From Monosporascus cannonballus (lineage: Eukaryota > Ascomycota > Sordariomycetes > Xylariales): a stretch of 64,000 bases of DNA. This document shows, one piece after another, positions 10,735 through 23,157 of the stretch (its first letter is position 1; every line of letters starts with the position of its first letter). The notes beneath the pieces are model-generated. The model worked only from the letters and a program-made list of their open reading frames with translations, did not search any database and had not been told where the DNA came from. The stretch covers positions 1-64,000 of the forward strand of contig QJNS01000209.1 in the NCBI GenBank assembly GCA_004154925.1, given 5' to 3'. The translations under genes were made by a program, and so were the position numbers.

Positions 10735-13700
10735 CTACGAAGCGGTAGAGTTTCTAGATCGCAGCCCCCTAGCTATCCTCGGCAGCTGTGGCTCCAGCTC
10801 TGAAACCTGCCCCAGGTGGGCTTCCTGTTCCGAGGGCGGAAGGGGCTGCGGCCCCTGGTCCGGCACCTGCGGAAACGGCACCAAGGTATCAGCCCCCATC
10901 CACCACCTCACACATCCGTAGTCGGCGTTGTCCACAAACGCGCCCCCGCAATACGGTTCGCCGAGCGGTAGATCGCATGACAAGAGCATGATGCTTATTG
11001 TGTCGATGCACCACTCGCCCATGGGCACCTCACTCTTAGCCTTGCACCCCGTCTGATCGTCGGCCCAAGTCACGGAAAGCAGAACCCCGGTCCGGCTGTC
11101 ACGCGACGCGTGTCCAAAAGTGTTGGAGGGCGAGAGCGGCTCGCTGTCGCAGAAGTACTCCACCATCGCCACCGCCTCCGGGTCCGTGAAGCCGCCCCAC
11201 CGGCCGTCGTCATTGTGCTCGCGGAAGCAGTAGAAGTTTCCAGGAGGCGGGATGGTCGGGATCGGAAGCTCCGTGGCGGTAGTGGTCGAAGGCGGGGGTT
11301 TCTCGCTAGTCGACTCGAAGTCCGGGAAGCCGTCGAGAGAGCTCAGTTCCTCGAGCACGTCCTGGGCGGCGTCCAAGTATTCCTCGAAGGAGGGCAATGT
11401 CGAGATCCAGGGCTCGTACGACTCCATGTAAACACCGTACCCCGGTGCCGGGGTAATGGCGGCTTCGACGTCGGGTGCCCGTTGTCGGGCAGCCAATCAC
11501 AGGACTACAGGTAGAGGAGCACGACTGCGTCGGGCTTGGGATACAAAGCGTCTGGCAGGAGCTGTATGCACTGGTCGTGCAGTCTGGATCCGGCTCCCTC
11601 GGGTTGTCTGGGTTTGGCCGGTTAGGGTTATCCTCATCACAGAAGTCTGCGACACAAGACGTTAGTAGGAGATACATATCTCTTGAACACTATATGGAGC
11701 GACTCTACAATCCAAGAGAAAAATATGCGAAACTCACCATGATCAGGACCTCTAGGACAGAAGAGCAAACAGGGTGTATCACAGAAAATTTTACACAGGC
11801 TTCCGCAATTAACCCTGCAAGTTGGCTTCGGCGGACCCTTCGTGTATACAATGACAATGGGAACCTCGCCATCATCATCCTCATCCTTGTCGTCTCCCTT
11901 TGTAGTAGTCCTACTCGTTGTAGTTGTCGGCGTCTCATCCGTGGGCCATGGCCGGGGCTTGGGAGTGATAGTCCTAGTATTAGTCGGATGAGAAGAGCCG
12001 TTGACCCCCGGGTCGGGGTCATTGGTAATGATTATCGGAGGCGGAAGTAAGCTCGTCGTTGCTTTTATGGTGACTGACGTCTCTCCCTCCGTGATATTGA
12101 CGTTCCACAATGGAATGATCGACGTGGTCATTGGCGGGATGGTCAGAACTGTCGTTTGGACTACCGTCACGAAGACAGTTGTGGTTATGGTCTCCCCGTC
12201 AAAAACGTGCGTTGTATCCGCGAGCTAGCCTACTTCGAGCGAAGTAGTAAGGAGGGGAAATGTGATGGTTGTCTCGGTAGAAAGCGTCAGCGGTGGCAGC
12301 ACATAAGTACAGGGTCGTAACATTGGACTGTTACGGTGCCGTCCCCGCCTTCATCCTTCCAAAGGCCAGGGTCGATGTAAACGACACCTGATCCCTCGTC
12401 GCTTCCAGGCTCGAGAGAGCTACCTCGGTCCCCACCCTCGAGGGCCAAGGCCAACCAGGCGGCGACGTTGCTGGTGTAACCATTCCGCGTGGTCCCGTTG
12501 AATAGCAGTGGAGGGATCCCACTTTCGGGGGATACAATCTCGACGTTGCCTTTCGTGAAGATATTATACATCCAGACGCGTTCGGCATAGTTAGTCTCAA
12601 TGAAAGACAGTTGGGCACTCTTCCGACAAGGCGCAGCCGAGATTGTTGTCCTGGGAAAAGGAGTAGAGCCCCAGGCCGTAGAGGAAGACGTCGGACGAGT
12701 TGAGGATCCGCAGGGCCCAGGCTTTCTTGCAGAAGTCCTCGGCGCAATCTTCGAAGCCCGGATCGGCGGGCCATTCGGCAACAGTATAGGGCTCAAGAGC
12801 TGTGGGGTTGTCTTGGTAATAGGGCGCTTCAGTCTGCACATGGCCCATGACAATGTTCGAAGCGCCAAGAAGTTGCCACTGGTACAGTTGGGCGTGCTCG
12901 CTGCCGCCGCCCCAGAACCACGTAGGGGCCATCCGACTCGATAAGAACGCCGCGACCGACGTAAATAGAGACTATTATCCATTAGCATTATAGCCGGAAC
13001 CGGAAAACTCATATCGCAACTTCCTCGCAGGAGGATTACGAGAAAGCAAAGAGCTAAAGAGAGGTACGAGTCATACTATGCAGAGTTGGCTTGGAAAATC
13101 TCAACAATACTGGATTGTGGTGCCCAGCATGTATGGTCCATACATACCTTTGCGTGTACACATTCTCGGGGATACCATTCTTGCCGTTGAATGCTCCAGC
13201 ATTAAGGTGGTCATCCAGGTCGTGGTCCGCAATCCATACTCAAACGTTATCGAAGAACTCAGAGGATCCTTTAGTCATGTGTAACATTGTCGTCGCAGCT
13301 TTGCAATCTTCGATGGGAGAGGAGGTGTGGATAGGGCAGTCTTCGAGTAACAAGTCTGTATCGCCCCCGCCGCCGACCCTAAAATGGCTATCCCATATCG
13401 CTGCGGAGCCTTGGTGGGATTCGTGGACGTTCCACTCCATCAGGATACAGCCAGCTGTGCCCTCTTTAGTCGTAAAAAGCATATCGGAGATCTCGATGAC
13501 TCCGGAATCACCAGGCTGGCCGACACGGGCCATTGCCTTAGGGTCAAAACTCGTCGGAAAAATAGGAACCTGTCGCCATGATTTGACTCCAGCCAGAGCC
13601 AACGATCTTTGAGCCCACCGGTATCTCGACGGTCCCCTTGACGAGGTAGACACCACCGGGAAAGAAGATGGTAGAGCCTACATTGCCACGAAGTAGGGCG

Positions 13701-14245
13701 TTGATTGCATTTGTTTGGTCGCCAGTGGCATCGTTTGATATACCGTGTTCCGTGGCAACGACTAAGCCACCGCTACCATACTGCGGCTTTGAGCGGTAAA
13801 AGTAACCTCCTTGGCCACCTGGAAGCGCGGTTGGCTTGTTAGGTTTCGCACCAATGAATCCAGTCCGTCTACCGGAGTAACCATCAGGGAGAACTTGATA
13901 CCCAGACATCCACGAATTGAACCAGAGTGGACCTCCTGACCCCGGTAGGAGAGCCTCGCCTCCTGAAATAAGAACCACGGATTCCGAATTTTCGACGAGT
14001 AAGTTATCCAGCACGATACTGGGATACTGATGCTCCTGATGGGCCACAGTAATGGCATAAGGAACGCGGTTGAAATGCGAGTCTAGTACCGTGATAGAGC
14101 CGGTGCCCTGTGGTGGGTCGCTGGATTCCGAGTAATCGGTAAGACGACCCCCCCACCAACGCCCCATCCCCTCAACGCGCCACCCATTTTTGAAGCCATC
14201 GCCATAACAACCTTTCCATACAAATAATAATATCTTAATAACCAC
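10735..14245 (-). pseudogene. GH55 exo-beta-1,3-glucanase pseudogene, 5'-truncated
   Basis: Reading from 14,245 downwards, this encodes most of a family GH55 (double pectate-lyase-like beta-helix) glucan 1,3-beta-glucosidase plus a C-terminal Thr/Pro-rich, Cys-rich tail. Diagnostic blocks are GDQTNAINALLRGNVGSTIF, EIPVGSKIVGSGWSQIMATG, PTWFWGGGSEH and CALSEEC. The first beta-helix is absent: homology stops where AT-rich DNA begins. Damage by position: extra A in 13546-13549, TGG-to-TGA stop at 13242-13240, extra base near 13149-13151, extra base at 12924, extra G in 12613-12615, a one-base loss near 12315, TAG stop at 12227-12225, extra G in 11473-11475. Introns 13147-12972 and 11737-11647 (TACTAAC branch) keep good splice sites. 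In a live copy the enzyme would be secreted and hydrolyse cell-wall or storage beta-1,3-glucan. Sequencing error may explain some frameshifts but not the truncation. Confidence 0.85.
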
Positions 14246-16613
14246 CTAATTAATTGATTCTATATTAAGGAAAGGGTATAATAATATAATCCATTTCCAT
14301 TTCGTTATTTTTTTCGCCTTCGAAAGATTTGTTTTATTACTGATTCTGCCGAATAACGATAAAACGTCCTTTTGTAAAAGCCTTCAGCTCTACCTTTACT
14401 TTCTTGACCGAGATTATTTTTACGAAATCCTTATTTAGCTCGGATTATTTTTTTTTACGTTTTTTAGGTTTCGTTTTTTTAAATGTTATAATTAATTAAC
14501 CGTTATAAATTTTGGCGGCGGAAAACTTGGTAATTTTATTATTAAGGGCCTTAGCAAATTTGCGAAATAAAAGGCGTACGGTAAGATTCCTGTATATTAG
14601 ATTAATTTTTACCAGAGAATTTCCTAACCGGTCTAATTCCCTAGATAATTTGAGCATTTTGGTATTTAAAATAATCATCTGATCAAAAAAAATTAAGGCG
14701 TTCTAGGGTACGAATCGATCTTAGGACGGGTATATTCGTTATCTCTCCTCTTTCTCTAACATACCTGTTATTTAGGTGAAGTTCGGGAACTTTCAGAATC
14801 TAATGCTTATGGCCCGTGCCAACCCTGTCGATCAGCAAGACAGAAGTGGAACTGCTGATGCTAAAGTTCTCATTATTTTGAGTTTCGATCAGTCGGCTGA
14901 TTTTAACGAACGGCTTCGACTTTCCAATTAACTATATTGCTTCTCGGTACAACTAAATTATTACCATTTTTCGATAATATATGGTATTAATATCTTTATT
15001 CGCAAAAAAATAACGCTTTTCGTAATAAATAAGCTGTCTTCAAGTTGAATATTAATATATTCGAAAGGGAATAAAAAGCATATAAACGCAGAAAACGGCG
15101 ACTTATACGGAAAACGAAAAATATTAGATAACATTTATAAAATAACCTAAATTCTTATATAAAATTAACGGTTAACATCAGGACATTCCGGAATTCGGTA
15201 TTTTTACGAAAAAAACCATATTTTATTCTTAATATAACTGTTATTCCATTAATACAAGCTTACACGAAAAGCCTTCCGGGCTTATCGATCATTATTTATA
15301 CCCGATAACGTTATACCGAAACTACTAAGGTTTTTATCGATCCTAAAATTTCCGAAACAAACCCGAGGCTAAGCCTAGCCGAAAGCAGTAATTAGCTGTA
15401 CGCGCATTATTCGTAACCTCGTATAAGGTAATAATATTCCTTAAGTTATATCAGAAACAGATTGAGGAAAAACTTAATATTTTGAATTATAACATCAAAG
15501 AACGTAATTATTAAGCCGTAATTAATAAATTAAACGTTTACGAGATTTACATAACGAAAAAGCAGGTAAAAAAGAAATACATTTACTTTTAAAAAAAACC
15601 TAAGCATAGCTTGCATTAAAAAAAAGCAAATAATTTGGATTAGGATAAAACTTTTTAAATTGTTACGGTTAAACTCGAAATATAAGAACATTATCTAAAA
15701 ATCAATAATATTTTCCATATTAAATTATTAAGTGAAAATTAACCGTTATTTTCGGCCTATCCCGAAACAAGGATTTTCCGATATAAAGCCCTAGAATATG
15801 CCGAACTTTATAAAGCCATATGTAGGCCTGTTATTAAAGCTAAAAGCAAGTTAATTATTGGCCTTAAAGAAGAAACTAACGATATTACTTATTTCGTTCA
15901 AAAAGCATTACAATTTTTTTTCACAGAAATCGGCTGCTAACGAAAAAAAGGATAACTCCATGAAAAAGGCCGAAATTATTTTCGCTAATAACAACGTTTC
16001 GTAAAAAATACACGCTTACTTTCGCAAACGCCCGGTTAACGATTTGGAAACGCAACAAAAAAAATAAGAAACTTAAGGAATATAATAGCTGGCTGGTAAA
16101 AAAAGGCCTCGAACAAGTTGCTAAAGCGTTAATTCGCAGTAAAGAACTAGCCCAAAGTACGGGGTTAAATATAAAACTGGCTTTTAAGATTTTTAACAAT
16201 ATTTATAACGATTAATTCAGCAATAATACGCTATTTCGCGTTATCTAGGCTTAGGCGTATAACAACTGCCTCGCTACTATATTCCTTAGCTTAAACGATA
16301 ATTTAAAGTTTTAATAGCTTAAAAACTTCGAAAAAACTAGGGATTCGGGCCCTAGAGGCCGCGCGTACAGCAAAAAGAAAATACTTTATAGTAATAACGA
16401 AGATATCGCAAACTCCTTAAATACGAAAGGTAATGGAAATAATGGAAATAATACGGATATAGAGATATAAAAATATTGAAGGTGTTAAAGTGCTAAAAAT
16501 TATGGAAATAATAAAAATAACTAAAGGAAAATAATACAGAAAAAATAGCGTTTTTTTGGAAATAAATTTTTTTATGTTAACAAATTTTGTTAAAATATAA
16601 TATATAAGGCTAT
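14246..16613. other. RIP-like AT-rich degraded repeat DNA
   Basis: The composition changes abruptly at about 14,220-14,250 to AT-rich sequence with stops in every frame. A short low-stop stretch at about 15,750-15,930 (plus strand, e.g. RYKALEYAELYKAICRPVIK) suggests a decayed transposon ORF that I cannot name. The only other recognisable landmark is the TIR-like end at 14773. Confidence 0.6.
14773..14940 (+). mobile_element. Transposon terminal fragment (left TIR)
   Basis: TA followed by GGTGAAGTTCGGGAACTTTC, the same terminus found inverted at 20214-20192. The following 150 bp repeat CTGAT/TGCTGA motifs, like subterminal repeats of a DNA transposon. A TA at the outer edge fits Tc1/mariner-type insertion. 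It may belong to a separate copy or be the far end of one interrupted element. Confidence 0.5.
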
Positions 16614-16990
16614 TATGACGGCTAGGGGGTTTAACCAACTATTAAACCTTGTCGTACAAGTCTATATTGGCAGAAGTATCGTGGGAATCTGAGTAATAGA
16701 TATAAGAACGTATTACATTTCGTAATATTAAAAGTATCTTGGGTAACGATATGGTAAGATAAGTTGAAGTTATTCAAATTATGGAAATAATAATCGTATA
16801 TATATTGGGTCCTGATATTATTGCATATTTTTGTTTAATTTTACTTAGCGAATCTTTGCTAAGCAGTTGCTTAGTGCTGTTCGGTCGTACTTAACAGATT
16901 TTTGCTGAGTACCTATCACGTGACCCGGGAGGTGGTCCGTGTTATTTTCGCTAACCGTTTCCTAAGGCCGAAATCTGTCAGATCGTAATA
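16614..16990 (-). repeat. 3' LTR of truncated Gypsy element
   Basis: Matches the 361-bp LTRs at 23158 and 29864 from the TGTGACGGC-type end (here TATGACGGC) to the CATGACA-type end (here CGTAATA), with C-to-T/G-to-A differences. Confidence 0.75.
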
Positions 16991-19030
16991 CGATTTCCTT
17001 TTTTTCCCAAATTTTGCCTTTAAGATTTTATTTTCTTAGTACATATTACCGGTTTTTTACGATATCGGATTGCGTTATTAAAAATTGTCGTTAGGTTTTT
17101 TCTATGATTCGTCGGCAAAACCTGTTTTTTATTTTTAACGATTTCCGTTTCGAAGTTATACCGTATTTTTTGTGTTTTTTTAAAGATTAAAAATACAAAA
17201 TAATGAAAAATGTTTCAAAATATAAAATTTGGGTTAAACGTAAATATTTTTGCGATAAAACTGGCGTTTTTTTTCCTTTTTGGAAAATATTCGTATCGAG
17301 AATTAACATCTGGAATAAAAAAAGGTTTTATAAAAAAACGTTTTTTTGGAATTACAAAAACGTTATTAATAAAAAATAAATAAAGTTATTGTACGTTTAA
17401 TCCGTTTTCGGAAGTAAAAGGTTTTTTTTGTTTAAAAGTAATAAAAATGGTATAACGGGAATTGTAATTATTCGAAAAGCTAAAAAAGCAAAAATGCCAG
17501 GAATAGGTTATCGCCAAGGCGTCTATAGCCGTATTAGTTCTTTCCGTTAATTCCGTAAATTAATATGGAATTGGCAATACCGATTAATTTATTAAAAATA
17601 TTAATTAAGATACGATTACTTCTAATAATTCCGTCGTTATTGGTAAAAGTTTTTTAATAAGTACTAGGCGTTAATAAGATTTTTAGCGGGTTCTTAGGTA
17701 TTTTCGGAATTCGGATATTTTTTCCATTTAATCAGGTACTGGGTAAATCCGTTTTATTTTTATATATCGAATATTTTTGTTATTTCGTATGCTTATTCGT
17801 TTTTTACAATTATATCGTTTTATACCGTGTATACCTTAATTATATTCGCGGTTAATTCAAATACGAAAATATAAATCATTAAATGGAATTTAACTTTTAG
17901 TGGAAATTTTAATTAGTAATTGCTTTTTGAAATTTCTTTGGCGATTTTGTATAGACCGATATACTTAAAATCGAATATTTTGTTAGGTTGCTATGTTTAT
18001 ATATTTTTTATAACGAGGAAAATTATTTTCCCTTTTTCGAAAATTAACTTTTTTAACCTTTTTTAATTATAATATTTACTTGTTTAATTTCGCACGAATT
18101 TTAATTCAGGTTTTATTTTTTGGTGTCACTATTATAGCTATTTTGACGTAAGGATTATTTTAATATTAATTGGATTATTATTGCGTATTTTTTTGTAAAT
18201 TTTTAGAATAAAGCCAAAGTTTGCATTCGTTAATATTATAAGTTAATTATGAAATTAGGAATTTTTTAACCTAATAATTTTGCTCGTAATTAATATAATA
18301 TCGTAAATAGGTTTTTAAGGTTTAATTTATTTATTTCGTTTGTTTTTCTATTTATGGTTTAAATACGTTAAATAATATATAATTTAGACCGATTTTTGTT
18401 ATAGAGTTTTATTAAAATATAGATGTAAATATTAGTCGTTTATTTGAAATAATTCCTATTAATAATCCGTATATATTAAAAATACGTATAAAAAATATCT
18501 ATTATTTGTTCGGCGTTTATGTTCTTATAATATGGTAAAAAATAAAAGAATTTCGTAAATCGGTTGACGATTACGAAAATGCTATCGTAATATATTTTTG
18601 TAACTGGGTTTTTTGATATAAGAAATTTGCTAATAAAATTAAATATAATTAAATATTATGGTTGTTGTATAACTAATAATAATTATAATTTTCCGTATGG
18701 CTTATATCGTTATATTTTCGTTTTGGCGCAAATATCGTATTGCCGTATAATTTTGTATACTGTTATTTTTATTTTCAAAAAGAAATATATACGTTAAAAC
18801 CGGTTTAAGATTTTGTGGGTTTTTGAATATCTATGTAACTAATATTTATTTATTTTTCGTACTAAACTTTTCAGGTATTTTTTTGGAACTTATATTTTAT
18901 CCTTTTTTTGATTTTTTAGGAGACCGTCATTATATTACTAGAGTTTTTGGTGTATATCGAAAGGTATTGCCCGAATTATCGTAATCTGTCGTAAACATAA
19001 ATATTTTTCCGTAATGGTAATAAAATTTAT

Positions 19031-19461
19031 TGTAACGAACCTGTTATACATCCACCTGGAGGTATAAGCAATATCTGAAAAGGGTCTTAATTTGTAGGTA
19101 ATAATAAGGCGAAAAATAATTTAATGTGTTCGTTAAGGAGATTTTAAGGTACTCTTTTTTTAATTAGAGAACGGTATAATTGCCTTTGGTTAAAAGCTTA
19201 AATTAATAATTAAGGAACGAAAAATTAAATAAGTGATTATTTACATAGGAAACCTAAACCTTATATATTTTTCTTATTCTTTATGTTTTTTATGGTTTTT
19301 GGGGATCTCGAGAAACCATGGTGTCTGTCGTTTACGAATTTCCTGGTATCTCTGGAGATTGACAGAGACCCGAGGTTTATCCGATGGAAGGTGGAGATCC
19401 CGAGTGTTTCCAACTTCCTGGGCCTCCTTTGGGCCTAGTGGAGTCCCTTCTGAACGTAACA
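19031..19461 (-). mobile_element. Solo LTR, RIP-mutated, TSD TTTAT
   Basis: TGTAACGAAC...CGTAACA, flanked by the 5-bp duplication TTTAT (19026-19030 and 19462-19466), inserted into the Gypsy pol remnant. Its first ~210 bp are the reverse complement of the R/U5-like half of the LTR at 55658-56074, but the other half (19,250-19,461) is different and much less AT-rich. Confidence 0.85.
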
Positions 19462-19680
19462 TTTATATAGCTAATTTTAATTAATTTCTTTTTAAGGTTT
19501 AATTGTTTGCTTAAAATATTTATTTTGCCGTTTTCTCAGCTTTTTTATTGATGATAATAAAATCGAAGTTCGCCGATTTTTTTACGTATCTTAATTATCG
19601 TTTTATGAATTTTCTAGTCGTAATAAATCGGGTAAAATTTTGATAATCCGTATAAATCTTAATTTGGTACAAATTTCCTT

Positions 19681-20360
19681 AACGATTATCCGCGGAACGC
19701 AATATCGCGAATACATATTTGGGGCCCGTTTGGCTGTCAGTATATATTCCGGTACGGTACTGATCATAGCGGTTAAGGACCGCGAAAGAAACGGCGAAGG
19801 CAGCGAGCTGCCTCCGCTACCGGCAACGCGTTTTCGGTATCACCACCATAATTCCTGATCGGGAAAAACGTTAAGTTTTATTACGAGATTACAAAACGAC
19901 AGTTACGGAGGTCTAGGTTTATGATATTACCGGGATATACAGCAAAAAAGGCGATTTAAAACTAGGGCAGGGCTCCTAACGCAGTCCATACGTTATCCAT
20001 CAGCAACTTTAGTACCTCGATAAGTGCTGAAGCTAAAGTAGGGGATTTCCAGCATGCTGATTAAACATGATTCGTCCAAGCCCGCCAAGAAGAACCAGCA
20101 ATTTTCAGCAGAAAAAAGTGGAATTGCTGATGCTGAAAGACCCGAACGGTTTGCTGATTCTGATTCGGATTCCCCACAAGTCGGTGGTGCTGAAAGTTCC
20201 CGAACTTCACCTTAATACCTTTTTTTTATTAATAAGACGCAAACTTATTACTTTCTAGCTTTTTATGATATACTTTAAGGTTATCATAACCTCCTTTTAC
20301 GCCTTTGCAAACGCCCAAAGGAAGTCGGTTTTGTTTGTAGCCTCGGAGGCCCGCCCGTAA
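19681..20360. other. Mixed-composition DNA between element fragments
   Basis: Moderately GC-rich sequence not matching the neighbouring Gypsy copies. It includes the TIR fragment ending at 20214 and the 3' flank of the pogo-type transposase. No intact gene; a 72-codon frame at 19640-19858 crosses the Gypsy boundary and is not credible. Confidence 0.4.
19970..20214 (-). mobile_element. Transposon terminal fragment (right TIR)
   Basis: Ends in GAAAGTTCCCGAACTTCACC then TTA, the inverted counterpart of the end at 14773. Inward of it TGCTGA/CAGCA motifs recur at least seven times within 230 bp, a dense subterminal repeat array. No transposase frame is attached and the left end of this fragment is not defined. 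Confidence 0.5.
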
Positions 20361-20660
20361 CTAGCGTTCGCGGAACCAATAGCGGTACCTCCGCTTTAGG
20401 GTGGCAAATACATCTACATCAAGAGGCTGGAAGACATGGGAAACGTGGGCAGGCAGGAGAATGATGTATATCTTGTTCTGAAGATATATCCACATGAATT
20501 CAATTACTAATAACCTCCATTCGTCCGGGTCCTCCGGCTTGGTATTGGGGATAAAGACCTCGCGAAGCCACTTTAAGCCGATTTCGGTATTCGTCCAGCT
20601 GTATTCTGATATGGTAAAATACCAGTTTTCGTATGTTTTATCGTCCGAATTAGGAAACTA
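20361..20660 (-). pseudogene. Pogo/Fot1-type DDE transposase remnant
   Basis: A minus-strand frame from about 20,660 to a TAG at 20363-20361 reads WTNTEIGLKWLREVFIPNTK, then LPAHVSHVFQPLDVDVF and LKRRYR. These are the hallmarks of the DDE_1 domain of pogo/Fot1-like Tc1-mariner transposases. The stretch that should lie between VIE and FMW (normally containing the second catalytic Asp in a DGHGSH-like motif) is missing without a frame change, at about 20,498-20,503. The final catalytic Asp in QPLDV remains. Only the C-terminal half of the domain is present, so this copy could not be active. Confidence 0.75.
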
Positions 20661-23152
20661 TTATTATTATACGTCGACGCCATTGAAAATTACGAAAAGT
20701 AATGATGAACGCGCGTTAATATTGATATATGTAATTATGGTAATCCACCCTCTTTCGAACGTATTTTTAAGAAAATACGTTTTTTAAAAGCTGTCACACT
20801 TACTAAGGAGCAGATACACAGCTCTTGAGGGTATATTGACTTGTAGAAAGCTATCGTAAATTTAGTTTTTTTCTGAAAATAATTTAAAATAATTTGAAAC
20901 AATTATTATACCTAATAAATTATATTTATTATAACCAATTATTTTTATAAGCCTCACATAATAAAAAAAGAAAATTACTTACGTTATAACCAATAAATTA
21001 ATATTATAATTATTTTAATATAAATTATTTTTAGCTTTTTTTACGGGAAATTTCTATTTATGCAAAATTTAGGGCTTACGTTACCGAATATAATAAAAAT
21101 AACTTTGATATAAATATAGCTAATAACGTTAAACCTTTTTTAAAAACCTTATTTAAAAATTTTTTCAAAACGTTTTTTACGTCTTTAATTAGTATATCAA
21201 TTTTAAGATCTCATTAATCCTTATTATTTCCGTATATTTAAAAGTATTTTTGCTTAAATTCATTAATATAATTAAATTTTTATCCTATAATTTCCCGTAA
21301 TATACCTATAATAAAAAAAGGGTTCGAATATTTAAGGCGAACTTTAGAAATAAGGTTACGGGATTTCATATCGAAATAATGTATAAAATGGTTTCTTTTA
21401 GCCTTATTATACTAAGTTATAAAGCCGGTAACCTTTAATAATAAAATACGGTATAATTTTAAATAAACTGGATATACGCTTATACATATTTTAAAATATA
21501 ATTTTATTATTTTATGATTATATTAAAATAATCATTTAATATATTAATTTATAATATTAGGTTTTAACGTAATGAAATAAGTAAATATTTTTCTTAAATT
21601 TCGAATTTGCCCAAGTCGAAAACTATAATAATTTTATATAAGGTTTAATTCTTTTATAATATTAAATAAAGATATTGTTTTTCCAGGTAAAAATATTATA
21701 AAATTTAAAACGGGCTAAATAATATAATAAAAGGCTTTTTTCATAAATAAACTTTTTAAAATAATTATCGAAAATTACACCTAAGGCCGAAATATTTTTA
21801 TAAATAAGAATTTATAATTTATAAAAATATTCGAAAATTATTTTTATATTAATATAATATAAAGTATAAATCGTTTACCATATTATATTATTTTAAATGC
21901 CCAATATTAAATAATTTAAAATTGCGTTAAAAATTAAAAAATAATCGGGATATACGGCACAAAATATAAAAATAATTTCTTTAATATTTTCAACCTGAAT
22001 ATTAACGGAAAAACTATTTCGATTTATAAAAACGTTATTTACCGAAAGAAAATATAATATATAACGAAATTATTATAAAAATTCCGTAATTTTATTAATA
22101 CTATATTCGACAATTTTAACGTAATACGTATATGAAAATTCGTTATTATTTTTTATTTAAATGTTTAATAAAATATTTCCGCTTTAAGCCGGAAATAGAC
22201 GTGAACAATATGAATTAAATAATTAGAAAATAATTAAAGCAAAACATATTTATTAAATTATTATATGAAATATTTTGACTTAATATAAATTAAGAATTTC
22301 CGGTAATTAAAATATAAAATCGTTTAAGTAATTAATGATAAATTTATAACGAATATCGTTAACGGTACTATCGCCATAATAAAATATTTCGGTTATTTTA
22401 TTATTATTGTTTATTATTATAAATATATTTTTGGCATTAATTTAGTTTTTTATAATTTAATTAAAATATTTTGATGTTGATTAGTTATAAATAATTATGA
22501 AAATATTAAAATAATTATAAAATAATACTTATTAATAAATATTAACTTTTTCTTTAATAATTATATTTTACGCCGTTTCTTTTTTAGGTGTTAAATATAA
22601 ATTTAAACCTTTTCAATTATTTAATTTGTACTTAATTTATGATTTTAAATTATAATAAACGTTTTTGATATTATTTTATTTTGCCGAAATATTAACTTTT
22701 CGTATTCGAACCTTTTTATTATATAAATTTTAAAATAATAATTCGTCTGATTTCCGATATTTAAGTAAAAAAGGTATTATAGAATTAAAAGCAAAAAATC
22801 TTAAATGCGATTATTTTAGGATTATTTCAGAAATTAAATAACTAAATAAAAAAAATAAAATTAAATATTTTTAATAGGTATAAAATTTTATTTAAATAGA
22901 AATTTATATAAAATATATAAAATATAAAGATTTTTCAATGAGGAATTTTGCACCCATAAAATTTAAAATGGGATTTACCTAATTAAATAATACCGATTAC
23001 CTTTTTAACTTATTTTAAAAATATTATTTAAAATAAATATAAAAAAATAAATTAAAATAATGTATAAAATATATATTATTTTTTGATTTCCTTAAAGCCT
23101 CAATAACAGGCTTTAAAATAATTATATTTTAATAAGAACAAATTTCCCGAAC
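20661..23152. other. RIP-like AT-rich DNA, nothing recognised
   Basis: About 2.5 kb of AT-rich, stop-dense sequence between the pogo remnant and the complete Gypsy element. No family assigned. Confidence 0.5.
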
Positions 23153-23157
23153 AATAT

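Larger units (their letters stand above)
16614..19680 (-). mobile_element. Truncated chromodomain Gypsy retrotransposon
   Basis: 3' LTR at 16614-16990, then minus-strand pol remnants colinear with the complete element at 23158-30224. A chromodomain remnant is readable around 17,690-17,760 (YLIKWKKYPNSEN). A RIP-mutated purine tract precedes the LTR. Colinearity continues across the nested LTR at 19031-19461 and stops at about 19,680, where the sequence turns into unrelated, less mutated DNA. The element therefore lacks RT, gag and its 5' LTR. All frames are saturated with stops. Confidence 0.75.
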
